Part shown: positions 15,741 to 24,407 of the stretch, one piece after another
Layout of the letters: the number at the start of each line of letters is the position of its first letter
How positions within the stretch are numbered: position 1 is the stretch's first letter
From: Planctomycetota bacterium
Lineage (GTDB): Bacteria; Planctomycetota; UBA1135; GCA-002686595
Reading direction: 5' to 3'
Length of the DNA stretch: 50,430 nucleotides
NCBI GenBank assembly: GCA_030746555.1
Contig: JASLMK010000105.1
Span: 1-50,430 of the forward strand
Program-made: the position numbers and the translations under genes
The notes under the pieces: generated by a model
Told to the model about the DNA's origin: nothing
Database searches by the model: none
Seen by the model: only the letters and a program-made list of their open reading frames with translations

Positions 15741-17201
15741 ATGGGCGCGCCTCTCCTCCTGGCCGGACTCAGCCTCCATCTCACCCTCCCGCCCCCCGAC
15801 CCGGCTCCCGCCGCGGGCGTCGACTGGCAGGTCGACTTCGAGACGACCCTCCTGCGGGCTGCCGACGAGCGCAGGGTGGTCTTCGTGGCCGTCAACATGG
15901 ACGGCGAGCGCGCCAACGACCGCATGGCCGAGGAGACCTACCGCGACAAGACGATCACGGGCCTCGCCGAGCACACCCTGAACCTGGTCGCCTCGGTCGG
16001 CGAGCACGCCAAGGCCGAGCGGACCTGCCCGCGCTTCGGAGACCTGACGTGCCCCGACCACCGGCGGGTGGACATCGACGTCCGCGAGCGCGTCCTCGAG
16101 CCCGACGACGAGGGCTTCGTGATCGCGCCCCAGCACGTGTTCCTCGATCCCGACGGCAAGGTCATCCTCTCGGTCCCCTACGAGATCTCCGCCGCCGAGC
16201 TCGAGTGGTGCTTCTTCACCTCGCTGAAGAGCGTCGATCCCGAGTTCGCCCACCGCCTGTCTCCGGGAGCGCGCGCGCCGCGGCGGCTGATCATGGGCGC
16301 GGTCGCCGGCGCCGGCGCCGGCCAGGCGCCTCCGACGCGCGAGGAGGTGCTCGAGCTGATCGCCGAGGTCAAGAAGGGAAACCTGAGGGGTGGCGAGCGC
16401 ATGGCCGCCCTGCGGCGCATCCTGTTGGCCGACGAGCCCGAGGCCATCGACTTCATCGGGGACGAGCTGCGCCGCGGCCCCCCCCTCGGGCGCGGGGCGG
16501 GCCGGCGCGGGGGCGGCGGCGGGGCGCGCGCCGCCGGCGAGAGGCGCGACACGCGCGGTCCCCTGCTGCACGCGATCGGGGTCCGCTCGCCGGCCTCCTA
16601 CTGGGAGATCGTGCTCGAGCCCGCCACCGGCTCCGACCAGCTCCTGCGGGCCGAGGCGGTCGTCGCCCTCGAGCAGCTCGCCGCGCCCGAATCGGCGCGC
16701 GGGATCGGCGCGGCCCTCAAGCGCGAGGAGGTCGCCGAGATCGAGAAGAACCTGCTGCGCGCCCTCGGCAGCGCCGGCGCGGCGGACAAGAAGGCGCGCC
16801 AGACCCTCCTGTCGCGGGCCAAGAAGGAGAAGGACCCGATCCTGCGGGCCAACGCGATCGTCGCCCTTGGCTACCTCGCGCGCCACGCGGACGTCGACGA
16901 GCGCCTGCGGGAGCTCCTCGCCAGCGACGATCCCGACGAGCGCGTCGCCGCCGCCTGCGCCGTCGCCCTGACCCGCGAGCGGGGATGGCTGGAGGTCCTC
17001 GACGCCCTGGAACAGGGAGAGGAGGACGAGGAGGAGAAGCCCGGCAAGGCCTTCGAGGACGCCTGCACCGGAGCGCGCGCCGTGCTCGAGGGCGGCGACC
17101 TCGCGCCCATCGAGGGTTCCCTCACCCGCGTCTGCCGCGACGAGATCGCGCGCGAGCGCCTGTTCGGCGGCGAAGAGCAGCGGCGGCGGCGCGACGACTG
17201 A
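15741..17201 (+). CDS. Thioredoxin-like domain plus HEAT-like repeats, secreted
   Basis: A 486-residue protein. A short hydrophobic N-terminus followed by Pro-rich sequence suggests a signal peptide. Residues about 28-170 resemble the thioredoxin-like domain of secreted planctomycete proteins (WQVDFETTLLRAADERRVVFVAVNMDGE, then HVFLDPDGKVILSVPYEI). No CxxC is present; the only nearby cysteines are in TCPRFGDLTC. After a Gly/Arg-rich linker (about 250-270) helical HEAT-like repeats run to residue 470 (VVALEQLAAPESARGIGAALKREE and similar). The function is unknown. It converges with pdxA, whose stop is 16 nt away. The 15531-15740 gap separates it from the divergent radical SAM gene. Confidence 0.7.
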   Translation: MGAPLLLAGLSLHLTLPPPDPAPAAGVDWQVDFETTLLRAADERRVVFVAVNMDGERANDRMAEETYRDKTITGLAEHTLNLVASVGEHAKAERTCPRFGDLTCPDHRRVDIDVRERVLEPDDEGFVIAPQHVFLDPDGKVILSVPYEISAAELEWCFFTSLKSVDPEFAHRLSPGARAPRRLIMGAVAGAGAGQAPPTREEVLELIAEVKKGNLRGGERMAALRRILLADEPEAIDFIGDELRRGPPLGRGAGRRGGGGGARAAGERRDTRGPLLHAIGVRSPASYWEIVLEPATGSDQLLRAEAVVALEQLAAPESARGIGAALKREEVAEIEKNLLRALGSAGAADKKARQTLLSRAKKEKDPILRANAIVALGYLARHADVDERLRELLASDDPDERVAAACAVALTRERGWLEVLDALEQGEEDEEEKPGKAFEDACTGARAVLEGGDLAPIEGSLTRVCRDEIARERLFGGEEQRRRRDD

Positions 17202-17216
17202 GCCCACGCGCCGGGG

Positions 17217-18209
17217 CTAGCCGATCGCGGCGCCCCGCCGGCTGCGCGCCCACTCGGCGGCCTGCAGGAGGGCGAGCACCAGGTTCTCGGGCCGCGCCCT
17301 CCCCGTCCCGGCGAGGTCGAAGGCGACGCCGTGGGCGGGACTGACGCGCAGGTAGGGCAGGCCGGCGACCCAGGTCAGGGCGCGATCGACGCCGAAGACC
17401 TTGACGGCGATGAACGCCTGGTCGTGGTAGAGGGCCAGGACCCCGTCGAACTCCCCCGCCGCGCCTCGGGCGAAGACCGTGTCCCCCGGGAGCGGGCCGC
17501 TGACCGTCAAGCCCTCGTCGCGTGCTGCGCTCACGGCGGGCTCGAGGGCCTCGCGCTCCTCGACGCCGACCAGGCCCGCCTCGCCGGCGTGGGGATTGAG
17601 CCCCGCCAGGGCCAGGCGCGGCGCGACCACGCCCAGCTCGCGCAGGGCGGTGTGCAGCAGGCGGAGGTGGGCCAGGACGCGCTCGGTGGTGATGAGCTCG
17701 ATCGCCTCGCGCAGGGGAAGGTGGCGGCTGAGCAGCATCACCCGCAGCCTGCCGGCGACCGCCAGCATCTGGTGGTCGTCGACGCCGCACCAGCGTCCCA
17801 GGAGCTCGGTCTGGCCCTCGACCTCCTCGCCGGCGAGGTGCATGGCCTCCTTCGATACCGGCCCTGTGACCAGGCCTTCGACGAGACCTCCCCGGGCGAG
17901 GTCGTGGCCGATGCGCAGGGCCTCCAAGGCCGCGCGCCCACCAGCGGCGTGGGCGCGCCCGACGGCCCAGCCGCCGGGGTCGGCGCTCTCGATCCAGCCT
18001 GCGTGGGCGCCACCGGCGCGCCACTCGGCCACGCGCCCCGCCTCGACGCACTCCAGACCGTCGGGACGCGCGCAGGCGGGGCCGACGGCCACGACGCGCG
18101 CGGCGGCCCGGATGCGGGGGTCGGCCAGGGCCGCGGCGGTGATCTCGGGCCCGATCCCCGTGGGGTCCCCCACGGTCAGGGCCAGGTGCGGTCTGTTCTC
18201 CTCGGCCAC
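17217..18209 (-). CDS. pdxA: 4-hydroxythreonine-4-phosphate dehydrogenase family protein (PdxA)
   Basis: A 330-residue NAD-dependent dehydrogenase family member of vitamin B6 synthesis. GDPTGIGPEI (15-24), VTGPVSKEA, NPHAGEAG (His207), GPLPGDTVFARG and ALYHDQAFIAVK (His262) are diagnostic. In characterised PdxA the metal is held by three His; here the first falls in EGQTELLG and is Gln133 instead of the His of GHTE. The other two are kept. This may signal altered metal binding or a PdxA2-like role on a different four-carbon phosphate. The start is GTG 18209, 11 nt after the pepN stop, with TGAGGAC upstream as a plausible ribosome binding site. It is probably co-transcribed with pepN. Confidence 0.88.
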   Translation of the reverse strand: MAEENRPHLALTVGDPTGIGPEITAAALADPRIRAAARVVAVGPACARPDGLECVEAGRVAEWRAGGAHAGWIESADPGGWAVGRAHAAGGRAALEALRIGHDLARGGLVEGLVTGPVSKEAMHLAGEEVEGQTELLGRWCGVDDHQMLAVAGRLRVMLLSRHLPLREAIELITTERVLAHLRLLHTALRELGVVAPRLALAGLNPHAGEAGLVGVEEREALEPAVSAARDEGLTVSGPLPGDTVFARGAAGEFDGVLALYHDQAFIAVKVFGVDRALTWVAGLPYLRVSPAHGVAFDLAGTGRARPENLVLALLQAAEWARSRRGAAIG

Positions 18210-18220
18210 GGACTTCGTCC

Positions 18221-20893
18221 TCAGTCCGGCCGCGCCAGGCTCTTGGAGACCTTCTCGTACAGGTCCTTGGAGAGGGACTCGGCCGCCAGGAGCTCCTCCA
18301 GGCGCTCGCGCATGCGCTCCCCACGCCCCGGTTCGAACCGCTCCCAGCGCAGCAGGGGCGTGATCACGCGGGCCGCCGCCTGGGGGTTGAGGGCGTCGAG
18401 CGCGCGCACCTGCTCGGCGAGCAGGCCGTAGCCCGCACCCGAGGCGTCGTGGAAGCGCGCGGGGTTCCCGGCGCAGAAGGTCCCGAGCAGGCTGCGGGCG
18501 CGGTTGGGGTTGGTGAGGGTGAAGGCGGGGTGCTCGAGCAGGCGATCCACCCGCGCCAGGGCGTCGGGCAGCTCGGAGAGGGCCTGGACGCCGAACCACT
18601 TGTCGATCACCAGGGCGTTGTGCTCCCAGCGCTCGTAGAAGGCCGCCAGGGCGCGCTCGCGTTCGGGGCGGTCGAAGTGACACAACAGGGCGAGGGCCGC
18701 CTGGGAGTCGGTCATGTTGTCCGCGCCCTCGAAGGCCTCGAAGCACGTGGGCACGCAGTCGGCCGCCTCCGAGCGCACGAGGTACGACAGGGCCACCGCC
18801 CGCAGGCGCCTGCGGCCGATCGAGGCCTGGTCGGTCCTCGACGGCCCGTCCGCGGCGCTGGCGTGGAACAGCTCCCAGAACTCCCCGTGCAGGCGGGTGG
18901 CGAGCTGCGCGCGGGCCCCCGCGCGCGCTGCGTGGATGCCCTGGGGATCGACGACCTCCATCTGCTCCGCCAGCCAGGTCTCCGCCGGCAGGGTCAGGGC
19001 CAGGGCCTTGAGGGAAGGATCGAGCTCGGGGTCGGCCAGGACCCGGGCGAAGGCATCGAAGTAGGCCGGGTCGAGCTCCATCGACTGCCCCGCCGACCGC
19101 GCCCCGACCATCTCCAGCAGCATCTCGGTCGCGAAGCGCTCCCCAGCGTCCCAGCGGTTGAAGGAGTCGGAGTCGTGGGCCATGGCGAAGGCGAGCTGGG
19201 AGCGCGGTCGCTCGCACTCCAGGCGCACGGGCGCCGAGAAGCCGCGCAGCAGGGAGGGCACGGGCTCGGTCTCCACGTCGAGGAAGGTGAAGGTCTGCTC
19301 GCTCTCGCGCAGCTCCAGGACCCGTGTCGTGGCGCCGTCGGTCTCCTCGCCCTCCAGGCGCAGGGGCAAGTCGCGCCCGTCGTGACCCAACAGGCCCACG
19401 GCGACGGGCACGTGGAAGGGGAGCTTGCCCTGTTGCCCCGGCGTCGGCGGGCAGTTCTGGGAGAGGCGCAGGGTGTAGGTCCGGCGCTCGGGATCGTGGA
19501 CGCCGCTCGCCTCGACGACCGGAGTTCCCGCCTGCAGGTACCAGCGCTCGAACTGCTCGAGGTCCACCTCGTTCGCGTCGGCCATGGCCGCCCGGAAGTC
19601 GTCGCAGGTCACCGCCTGGCCGTCATGCCGCTCGAAGTAGAGGTCCATCCCCCTACGGAACCCCTCGGCGCCCACGAGCGTGTGGATCATCCGCACGACC
19701 TCCGCACCCTTGTTGTAGACGGTCAGGGTGTAGAAGTTGTTCATCTCGATGTACGACTCCGGCCGCACCGGGTGCGACATTGGGCCGGCGTCCTCGGCGA
19801 ACTGGGCCGAGCGCAGCACACGCACGTCCGCGATGCGCTTGACGGCGCGCGAGGTCATGTCCGCGCTGAACTCCTGGTCGCGGAAGACCGTCAGGCCCTC
19901 CTTGAGGCTGAGCTGGAACCAGTCGCGGCAGGTGACGCGGTTCCCGGTCCAGTTGTGGAAGTACTCGTGGGCGATGACGCCCTCGACCGCCTCGTAGTTG
20001 TCGTCGGTCGCCGTGTCCTGGCGCGCGAGGACGAACAGGGAGTTGAAGACGTTCAGCCCCTTGTTCTCCATCGCGCCCATGTTGAAGGCGTCGGTGGCGA
20101 CGATCTTGTACTCGTCGAGGTCGCACTCCAGGCCGTACACGCGCTCGTCCCACTCCATGGCCTTCTTCAGGGAGGCCATGGCGTGGTCGCAGCGGTCGAT
20201 GTTCTCGGCCTCGGCGTAGATCGCCAGCCGCACCTCACGCCCCGAGGCGGTCGTGAAGCGGTCCTCGATGTGCTCGAGGTCTCCGGCGACGAGGGCGAAG
20301 AGGTAGCTCGGCTTGGCGAAGGGATCCTCGAAGCGCGCCCAGTGCCGGCCGTCGGCGGACTCGCCCGAATCGGTCCGGTTGCCGTTGGAGAGCAGCACGC
20401 CCGCCTCCCTCCGGTCCGCCTCCACGGTGACCGTGTAGGTCGCCATGACGTCGGGGCGGTCGAGGAAGTAGGTGATCCTGCGGAAGCCCTGCGCCTCGCA
20501 CTGGGTGCAGAAGGTCCCGCCGGTGCGGAACAGCCCCTGATAGGAGGTGTTGTCCTGGGGCCGGATGCGCACGACGGTCTCCAGGGTGAAGGCGTCGCCC
20601 ACCGCCGCCAGGGTGAGGGTCTCCTCGTCGACGGAGAAGGCCGTCTCCGTCAGGCGCTTGCCGTCGATGGCGACCGAGAGCAGCTCGAGCTCCTCGCCGT
20701 CGAGGACGAGCGGTGCGCCCTGGTCCCTTGCGGCGGGGTTGCGCCGGACTCCCGAGAGCGCCGTGACCGTGGCGTGGTCGGCGTGAAGGTCGAAGCGCAG
20801 CTCGACGGTGTCGATGAGGAAGTCGGGGACGCGATAGTCCGCCCGGTGGTGGACCGCTGCGCTGCGCGGCGGGGTCGTGGTGGTCTCGGTCAT
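18221..20893 (-). CDS. pepN: Aminopeptidase N (M1 family)
   Basis: An 890-residue zinc metallopeptidase removing N-terminal residues from peptides in the cytoplasm. The substrate motif GAMEN lies at 273-277 and the zinc motif HEYFH at 309-313 with the third ligand Glu332 in LKEGL. TYFLDRPDVMATYTVT and the long helical C-terminal domain match the bacterial PepN type (870 residues in E. coli) rather than the shorter leukotriene hydrolase-like type. It has no signal peptide. ATG 20893 fits the family length. The divergent moaA gene begins 156 nt away, so this gap must hold both promoters. Confidence 0.95.
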   Translation of the reverse strand: MTETTTTPPRSAAVHHRADYRVPDFLIDTVELRFDLHADHATVTALSGVRRNPAARDQGAPLVLDGEELELLSVAIDGKRLTETAFSVDEETLTLAAVGDAFTLETVVRIRPQDNTSYQGLFRTGGTFCTQCEAQGFRRITYFLDRPDVMATYTVTVEADRREAGVLLSNGNRTDSGESADGRHWARFEDPFAKPSYLFALVAGDLEHIEDRFTTASGREVRLAIYAEAENIDRCDHAMASLKKAMEWDERVYGLECDLDEYKIVATDAFNMGAMENKGLNVFNSLFVLARQDTATDDNYEAVEGVIAHEYFHNWTGNRVTCRDWFQLSLKEGLTVFRDQEFSADMTSRAVKRIADVRVLRSAQFAEDAGPMSHPVRPESYIEMNNFYTLTVYNKGAEVVRMIHTLVGAEGFRRGMDLYFERHDGQAVTCDDFRAAMADANEVDLEQFERWYLQAGTPVVEASGVHDPERRTYTLRLSQNCPPTPGQQGKLPFHVPVAVGLLGHDGRDLPLRLEGEETDGATTRVLELRESEQTFTFLDVETEPVPSLLRGFSAPVRLECERPRSQLAFAMAHDSDSFNRWDAGERFATEMLLEMVGARSAGQSMELDPAYFDAFARVLADPELDPSLKALALTLPAETWLAEQMEVVDPQGIHAARAGARAQLATRLHGEFWELFHASAADGPSRTDQASIGRRRLRAVALSYLVRSEAADCVPTCFEAFEGADNMTDSQAALALLCHFDRPERERALAAFYERWEHNALVIDKWFGVQALSELPDALARVDRLLEHPAFTLTNPNRARSLLGTFCAGNPARFHDASGAGYGLLAEQVRALDALNPQAAARVITPLLRWERFEPGRGERMRERLEELLAAESLSKDLYEKVSKSLARPD

Positions 20894-21049
20894 GGCTGTC
20901 GTGGGGTTCTCGCGGCCGGCGGGGCGCCGGAGCGGGGCGACATCCTACCGCCGCCGCCGGGGATTGTACCGGGGCGCCGGTGCGCTCGAGGGCAGCCGGC
21001 GCCCTCCCTATCTCCCCGGGCACGGCGGCGGCACAATGTCGCCTGCGCC

Positions 21050-22063
21050 ATGCTGACCGACGTCCACCAGCGCCCCCTGCGCAACCTGCGCCTGTCCGTC
21101 ACCGACCGCTGCAACCTGCGCTGCTCCTACTGCATGCCCGAGGAGGAGTACATCTGGCTGCAACGCGAAGACCTGCTCTCCTTCGAGGAGCTCGGCACGC
21201 TCGTGGACGTGTTCATGGGGCTGGGCGTCGAGAAGCTGCGCCTGACGGGTGGAGAGCCCCTGCTGCGCCGCGATCTCCCCGATCTGGTGGCCGCCCTCGC
21301 CGCGCGGGAGGGTCTGCGCGAGATCGCCCTGACGACCAACGGCCTGCGCCTGGCCGAGGCGGGCCCGGCCCTCTTGGCGGCGGGGCTGGGGCGCCTGACG
21401 GTCAGCCTCGACACCCTGCGTCCCGAGCGCTTCAAGGTGCTCACGCGCCGCGACGATCTGCAGAGCGTCCTGGCCGGTCTGCGGGCGGTGGCCCACTCTC
21501 CGCGGCTCAAACTCAACGCTGTCGCCCTGCGGGGCGTGAACGAGGACGAGCTCGGCGACCTCGTCCGCTTCGGCCGCGAGATCGGGGCCGAGGTGCGCTT
21601 CATCGAGTACATGGACGTGGGCGGCGCCAACCGCTGGACCCCCGACTCGGTCGTCTGCCGCGATCGGATCCTCGAGCTGGTGGGCGCCCAGCTCGGCCCC
21701 ATCGAAGCCCTCGAGGCCGACGACCCGGCTCCCGCCGGGCGCTACCGCCTGGCCGACGGGACCGTGTTCGGCATCGTCGCCTCGGTCAGCGCTCCCTTCT
21801 GCTCCTCCTGCGACCGCAGCCGCCTGACCGCCGACGGCCAGTGGTTTCGCTGCCTCTACGCCCTGGAGGGGACGGACCTGCGGGGTCCCCTGCGCGGGGG
21901 CGCCTCGCGCGCGGAGCTCGAGGCGCTGGTCACGGCAGGCTGGACCGCGCGCGCCGACCGCGGGGCCGAGGAGCGCAAGGCCCTCGCCCGGCGCGACGGC
22001 TCCCTGACCGCCGAAGCGGGTCGCGACGACCCGCACCTTCAGATGCACACCCGCGGGGGTTAG
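21050..22063 (+). CDS. moaA: GTP 3',8-cyclase (molybdenum cofactor biosynthesis MoaA)
   Basis: A 337-residue radical SAM enzyme that, with MoaC, turns GTP into cyclic pyranopterin monophosphate. The N-terminal cluster motif is Cys21-x3-Cys25-x2-Cys28 in DRCNLRCSYCMPEE. LTGGEPLLRRDL follows. The second cluster uses Cys251, Cys254 and Cys268 (FCSSCDRSRLTADGQWFRC). The protein ends in the Gly-Gly tail that MoaA needs for activity. No other Moco gene is in the window; the next gene, 13 nt downstream, is an unrelated sulfatase-fold lipoprotein that may be co-transcribed. Confidence 0.95.
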   Translation: MLTDVHQRPLRNLRLSVTDRCNLRCSYCMPEEEYIWLQREDLLSFEELGTLVDVFMGLGVEKLRLTGGEPLLRRDLPDLVAALAAREGLREIALTTNGLRLAEAGPALLAAGLGRLTVSLDTLRPERFKVLTRRDDLQSVLAGLRAVAHSPRLKLNAVALRGVNEDELGDLVRFGREIGAEVRFIEYMDVGGANRWTPDSVVCRDRILELVGAQLGPIEALEADDPAPAGRYRLADGTVFGIVASVSAPFCSSCDRSRLTADGQWFRCLYALEGTDLRGPLRGGASRAELEALVTAGWTARADRGAEERKALARRDGSLTAEAGRDDPHLQMHTRGG

Positions 22064-22076
22064 AGCCCTCACCGCC

Positions 22077-23681
22077 ATGGTCTCCCACGCCCCCCGAGCC
22101 CTGTTCGCCGCGGCCCTTCTCGCCGCCTGCGCTCCCGACGCCGCCGAGGCGCCGCGGCCCAACGTCCTGCTCATCAGCATCGACACCCTGCGGGCGGACC
22201 ACCTCTCCTGCTACGGCTACGCACGGGAGACGTCGCCACGGCTGGACGCCCTGGCGCGCGAGGGCGTCCTCTTCGAGAGCGCCACCTCCACGACCTCCTG
22301 GACCCTGCCCGCCCACGTCTCGATGCTGACCGGCCTGCCGGTCAGCGCCCACGGGATCTGCGACGACCGGCTGTGGTCGCGTCCGGCCCCCGACGGCGGG
22401 GCGGAGCCCGTCACGATGCGCGGGCTCTTCCTGCCCGAGGTGCTGCGCGACGCGGGCTGGCGAACCGGGGGCTTCTTCACCTGGAAGTACCTGGAGCCGA
22501 CCTTCGGCTTCGGCCCCGGCTTCGAGGTCTACGAGCGCCTCGGCCACACCTTCTACTCGCACCCGGTCGTCTCCGAACGTTTCGAGGCCCTGCGGGCGAC
22601 GGGCGACACCGAGGGACTGCAACGCCTCGCGGCCGAGCACCCCGAGCTCTTCGACGACACGCGGCCCTCCTCACCCGAGGCGGTCGACCGCGCCCTGGGC
22701 TGGATCGAAGCAGTGCGGCGGGACTCTCCCGAGCGCCCGTTCTTCTGCTTCCTGCACCTGTTCGACGTCCACGATCCCTACCGCGCCCCCGAGCCCTTCC
22801 ACCGCCGCTTCGCCGATCCCGCCTACGACGGCCCGATCACCGGGCGCAACGTGATGGGGGCCGGCACGCCCGTGGAGCGCGGGATGGCCGAAGCCGACCT
22901 GGGCCACCTCGTCTCCCTCTACGACGGCGAGATCGCCTGGGTGGACTCCGAGGTCGGGCGGCTCCTCGACGCCCTGGAGGCGCGGGGCCTGACGCAGAAC
23001 ACCCTCGTCGTCGTCGTCTCCGACCACGGCGAGGAGTTCTTCGAGCACGGCGAGAAGCAGCACCGCCGCTCCCTCTACCGCGAGAGCGTGCACGTGCCCT
23101 GGATCGCCCGCTGGCCCGACGGCCTGCCCGCCGGCCGGCGCGTCGCCGGACCGGTCGGCCTGGTCGACGTCACCCCCACGATCACCGGCTTGTGCGGTCT
23201 GGCACCCCCGCCGGGGGCCGTGGGGCGCGACCTCTCCGCCGTGGCGCGCGGCCAGGCTCCCAACGAGCCCACGACCTACCTCTCCGAGCTGTTCCTGTTC
23301 GACCGGCCCGGCGCTCCCCTGCGCCTGGTCGGCCTGCACCACGGCGACGAGCACGCCCTGCTCGGCGCCCGTGGCGCGGCGGCGTGGGTCGGCCAGCACA
23401 TCGACCTCACCGTCGATCCGACCGAGCGCGGCTTCGGAGAGCGCTTCCGCATCGAGGAGGGCCCCGGCCCCCGCTGGGACGCCCGCCTCGAGGCCCTGCG
23501 GTCGACCCTCGGCCCCCTGGCCTCGCGCCTGCCGTCGCGCCTGGCCGACGACGCCACGCCGGGGCTCACCGACGCTGAGCTGGCCGAGCTGGAGGCGATG
23601 GGCTACACGGGCACCGGCGAGGTCGAGAGCGGCGCCGGCGGCGACCGCCTGTGCATCGACGGCTGCGTCTGGCCGGACTGA
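22077..23681 (+). CDS. Sulfatase-fold lipoprotein lacking the formylglycine Cys (second copy)
   Basis: A 534-residue exported protein. The signal ends in the lipobox LLAAC (Cys18). PNVLLISIDTLRADHLSCYGY (28-48) and VVVVSDHGEEFFEHGEKQHRRSLYRESVHVPWI give the metal-binding framework. The nucleophile site reads SWTLPAH with Thr76, so formylglycine is impossible, as in the protein at 12463-13878. The tail LAELEAMGYTGTGE resembles the LRALEAIGYAGDD tail of that protein. A last segment, CIDGCVWPD, carries two Cys. The enzyme may hydrolyse or transfer phosphate or sulfate groups at the cell surface. It ends just before a strong bidirectional terminator. Confidence 0.82.
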   Translation: MVSHAPRALFAAALLAACAPDAAEAPRPNVLLISIDTLRADHLSCYGYARETSPRLDALAREGVLFESATSTTSWTLPAHVSMLTGLPVSAHGICDDRLWSRPAPDGGAEPVTMRGLFLPEVLRDAGWRTGGFFTWKYLEPTFGFGPGFEVYERLGHTFYSHPVVSERFEALRATGDTEGLQRLAAEHPELFDDTRPSSPEAVDRALGWIEAVRRDSPERPFFCFLHLFDVHDPYRAPEPFHRRFADPAYDGPITGRNVMGAGTPVERGMAEADLGHLVSLYDGEIAWVDSEVGRLLDALEARGLTQNTLVVVVSDHGEEFFEHGEKQHRRSLYRESVHVPWIARWPDGLPAGRRVAGPVGLVDVTPTITGLCGLAPPPGAVGRDLSAVARGQAPNEPTTYLSELFLFDRPGAPLRLVGLHHGDEHALLGARGAAAWVGQHIDLTVDPTERGFGERFRIEEGPGPRWDARLEALRSTLGPLASRLPSRLADDATPGLTDAELAELEAMGYTGTGEVESGAGGDRLCIDGCVWPD

Positions 23682-23710
23682 GTCCTGGCCGGCGGCTCGC
23701 CCTCCCATGC

Positions 23711-23749
23711 AGAGGCCCCGTCACCCGCGGCGCGGGCGACGGGGCCTCT
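23711..23749. terminator. Bidirectional terminator-like hairpin
   Basis: A perfect 12-bp inverted repeat: AGAGGCCCCGTC (23711-23722) and GACGGGGCCTCT (23738-23749), with an inner 5-bp CCCGC/GCGGG stem in the loop. It sits between two convergent genes and can end transcription from both sides; the U-tract is weak, as is usual in such GC-rich DNA. Confidence 0.75.
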
Positions 23750-23795
23750 GGTCGTTCCGTCCAGCGGGCCGTCGGGGCCGCCGGACTCGGTGCGC

Positions 23796-24407
23796 TCAGT
23801 CGGTGACCTGGCGCAGGCTCACGACGCCGCCGATGGCGTCGAGCACGACGTGGCTGCGCTCGCCGGCCGCGGTGCGCGTGAACAGGTGGACTCCCTGGGA
23901 GAGGTGTCCGTTCTCGTAGTAGGCGCCGATCGGCAGGGCGCGGCGGGACAGGGGCGCGAGGGCGGAGACGCCCACGATGCGCTCGTCGGTCCCCAGGCCG
24001 ACCGCCACCGGTCCCAAGCCCGGTCCCGTGGCCAGCCCGGCCTCGACCTCGGGGTCGAGGAACAGGGTCGCGTCGAGCTCCGCGGCTAGAGTCTGGTGGA
24101 AGAGCACCAGCGAGTTCTTCCCTCCCGCGTCCTGCACGGTGATCGCGCCGTTTCCGGCGCTGCCGACGATCCCGCGCACCACGCGCGAGGTCGGACCGTA
24201 GAGGTAGAAGGCGGTGTCGCGCTGAAAGTCCTGACCGGGTTCGCCGATGATGAAGCCGGCGGACATGGGCATGGTGCCGACCATCTCGTCGTCGTAGCCA
24301 CCGTTGCCCACGGCCATCGATCCCAGTCCGACGAGCAGACCGCCCAGGAAGAGGGAGGTCCACCGGCGGTGCCGGCCGGTCCCGTTGCGAGTCGTCAATG
24401 CAGTCAT
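23796..24407 (-). CDS. Exported hypothetical protein of a sigma-factor operon
   Basis: A 203-residue protein that I do not recognise. A basic N-terminus followed by SLFLGGLLVGLGSMAVG is a signal peptide or anchor. The rest is mostly beta-type sequence rich in Gly, Ala and Val without cysteines (TSRVVRGIVGSAGNGAITVQDAGGKNSLVLF, then YENGHLSQGVHLFTRT), suggesting a secreted beta-sandwich or stalk protein. Its ATG overlaps the stop of the anti-sigma candidate by one base (TGATG), so it is translated with it and is probably controlled by the same sigma factor. It may be a structural or envelope-stress product. Confidence 0.65.
   Translation of the reverse strand: MTALTTRNGTGRHRRWTSLFLGGLLVGLGSMAVGNGGYDDEMVGTMPMSAGFIIGEPGQDFQRDTAFYLYGPTSRVVRGIVGSAGNGAITVQDAGGKNSLVLFHQTLAAELDATLFLDPEVEAGLATGPGLGPVAVGLGTDERIVGVSALAPLSRRALPIGAYYENGHLSQGVHLFTRTAAGERSHVVLDAIGGVVSLRQVTD

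Noticed and set aside
18449..21049. Long plus-strand open frame antisense to pepN, joined to moaA
   Set aside because: The first 867 codons have no domain and oppose an M1 aminopeptidase with an intact active site. Only the moaA part from ATG 21050 is real.
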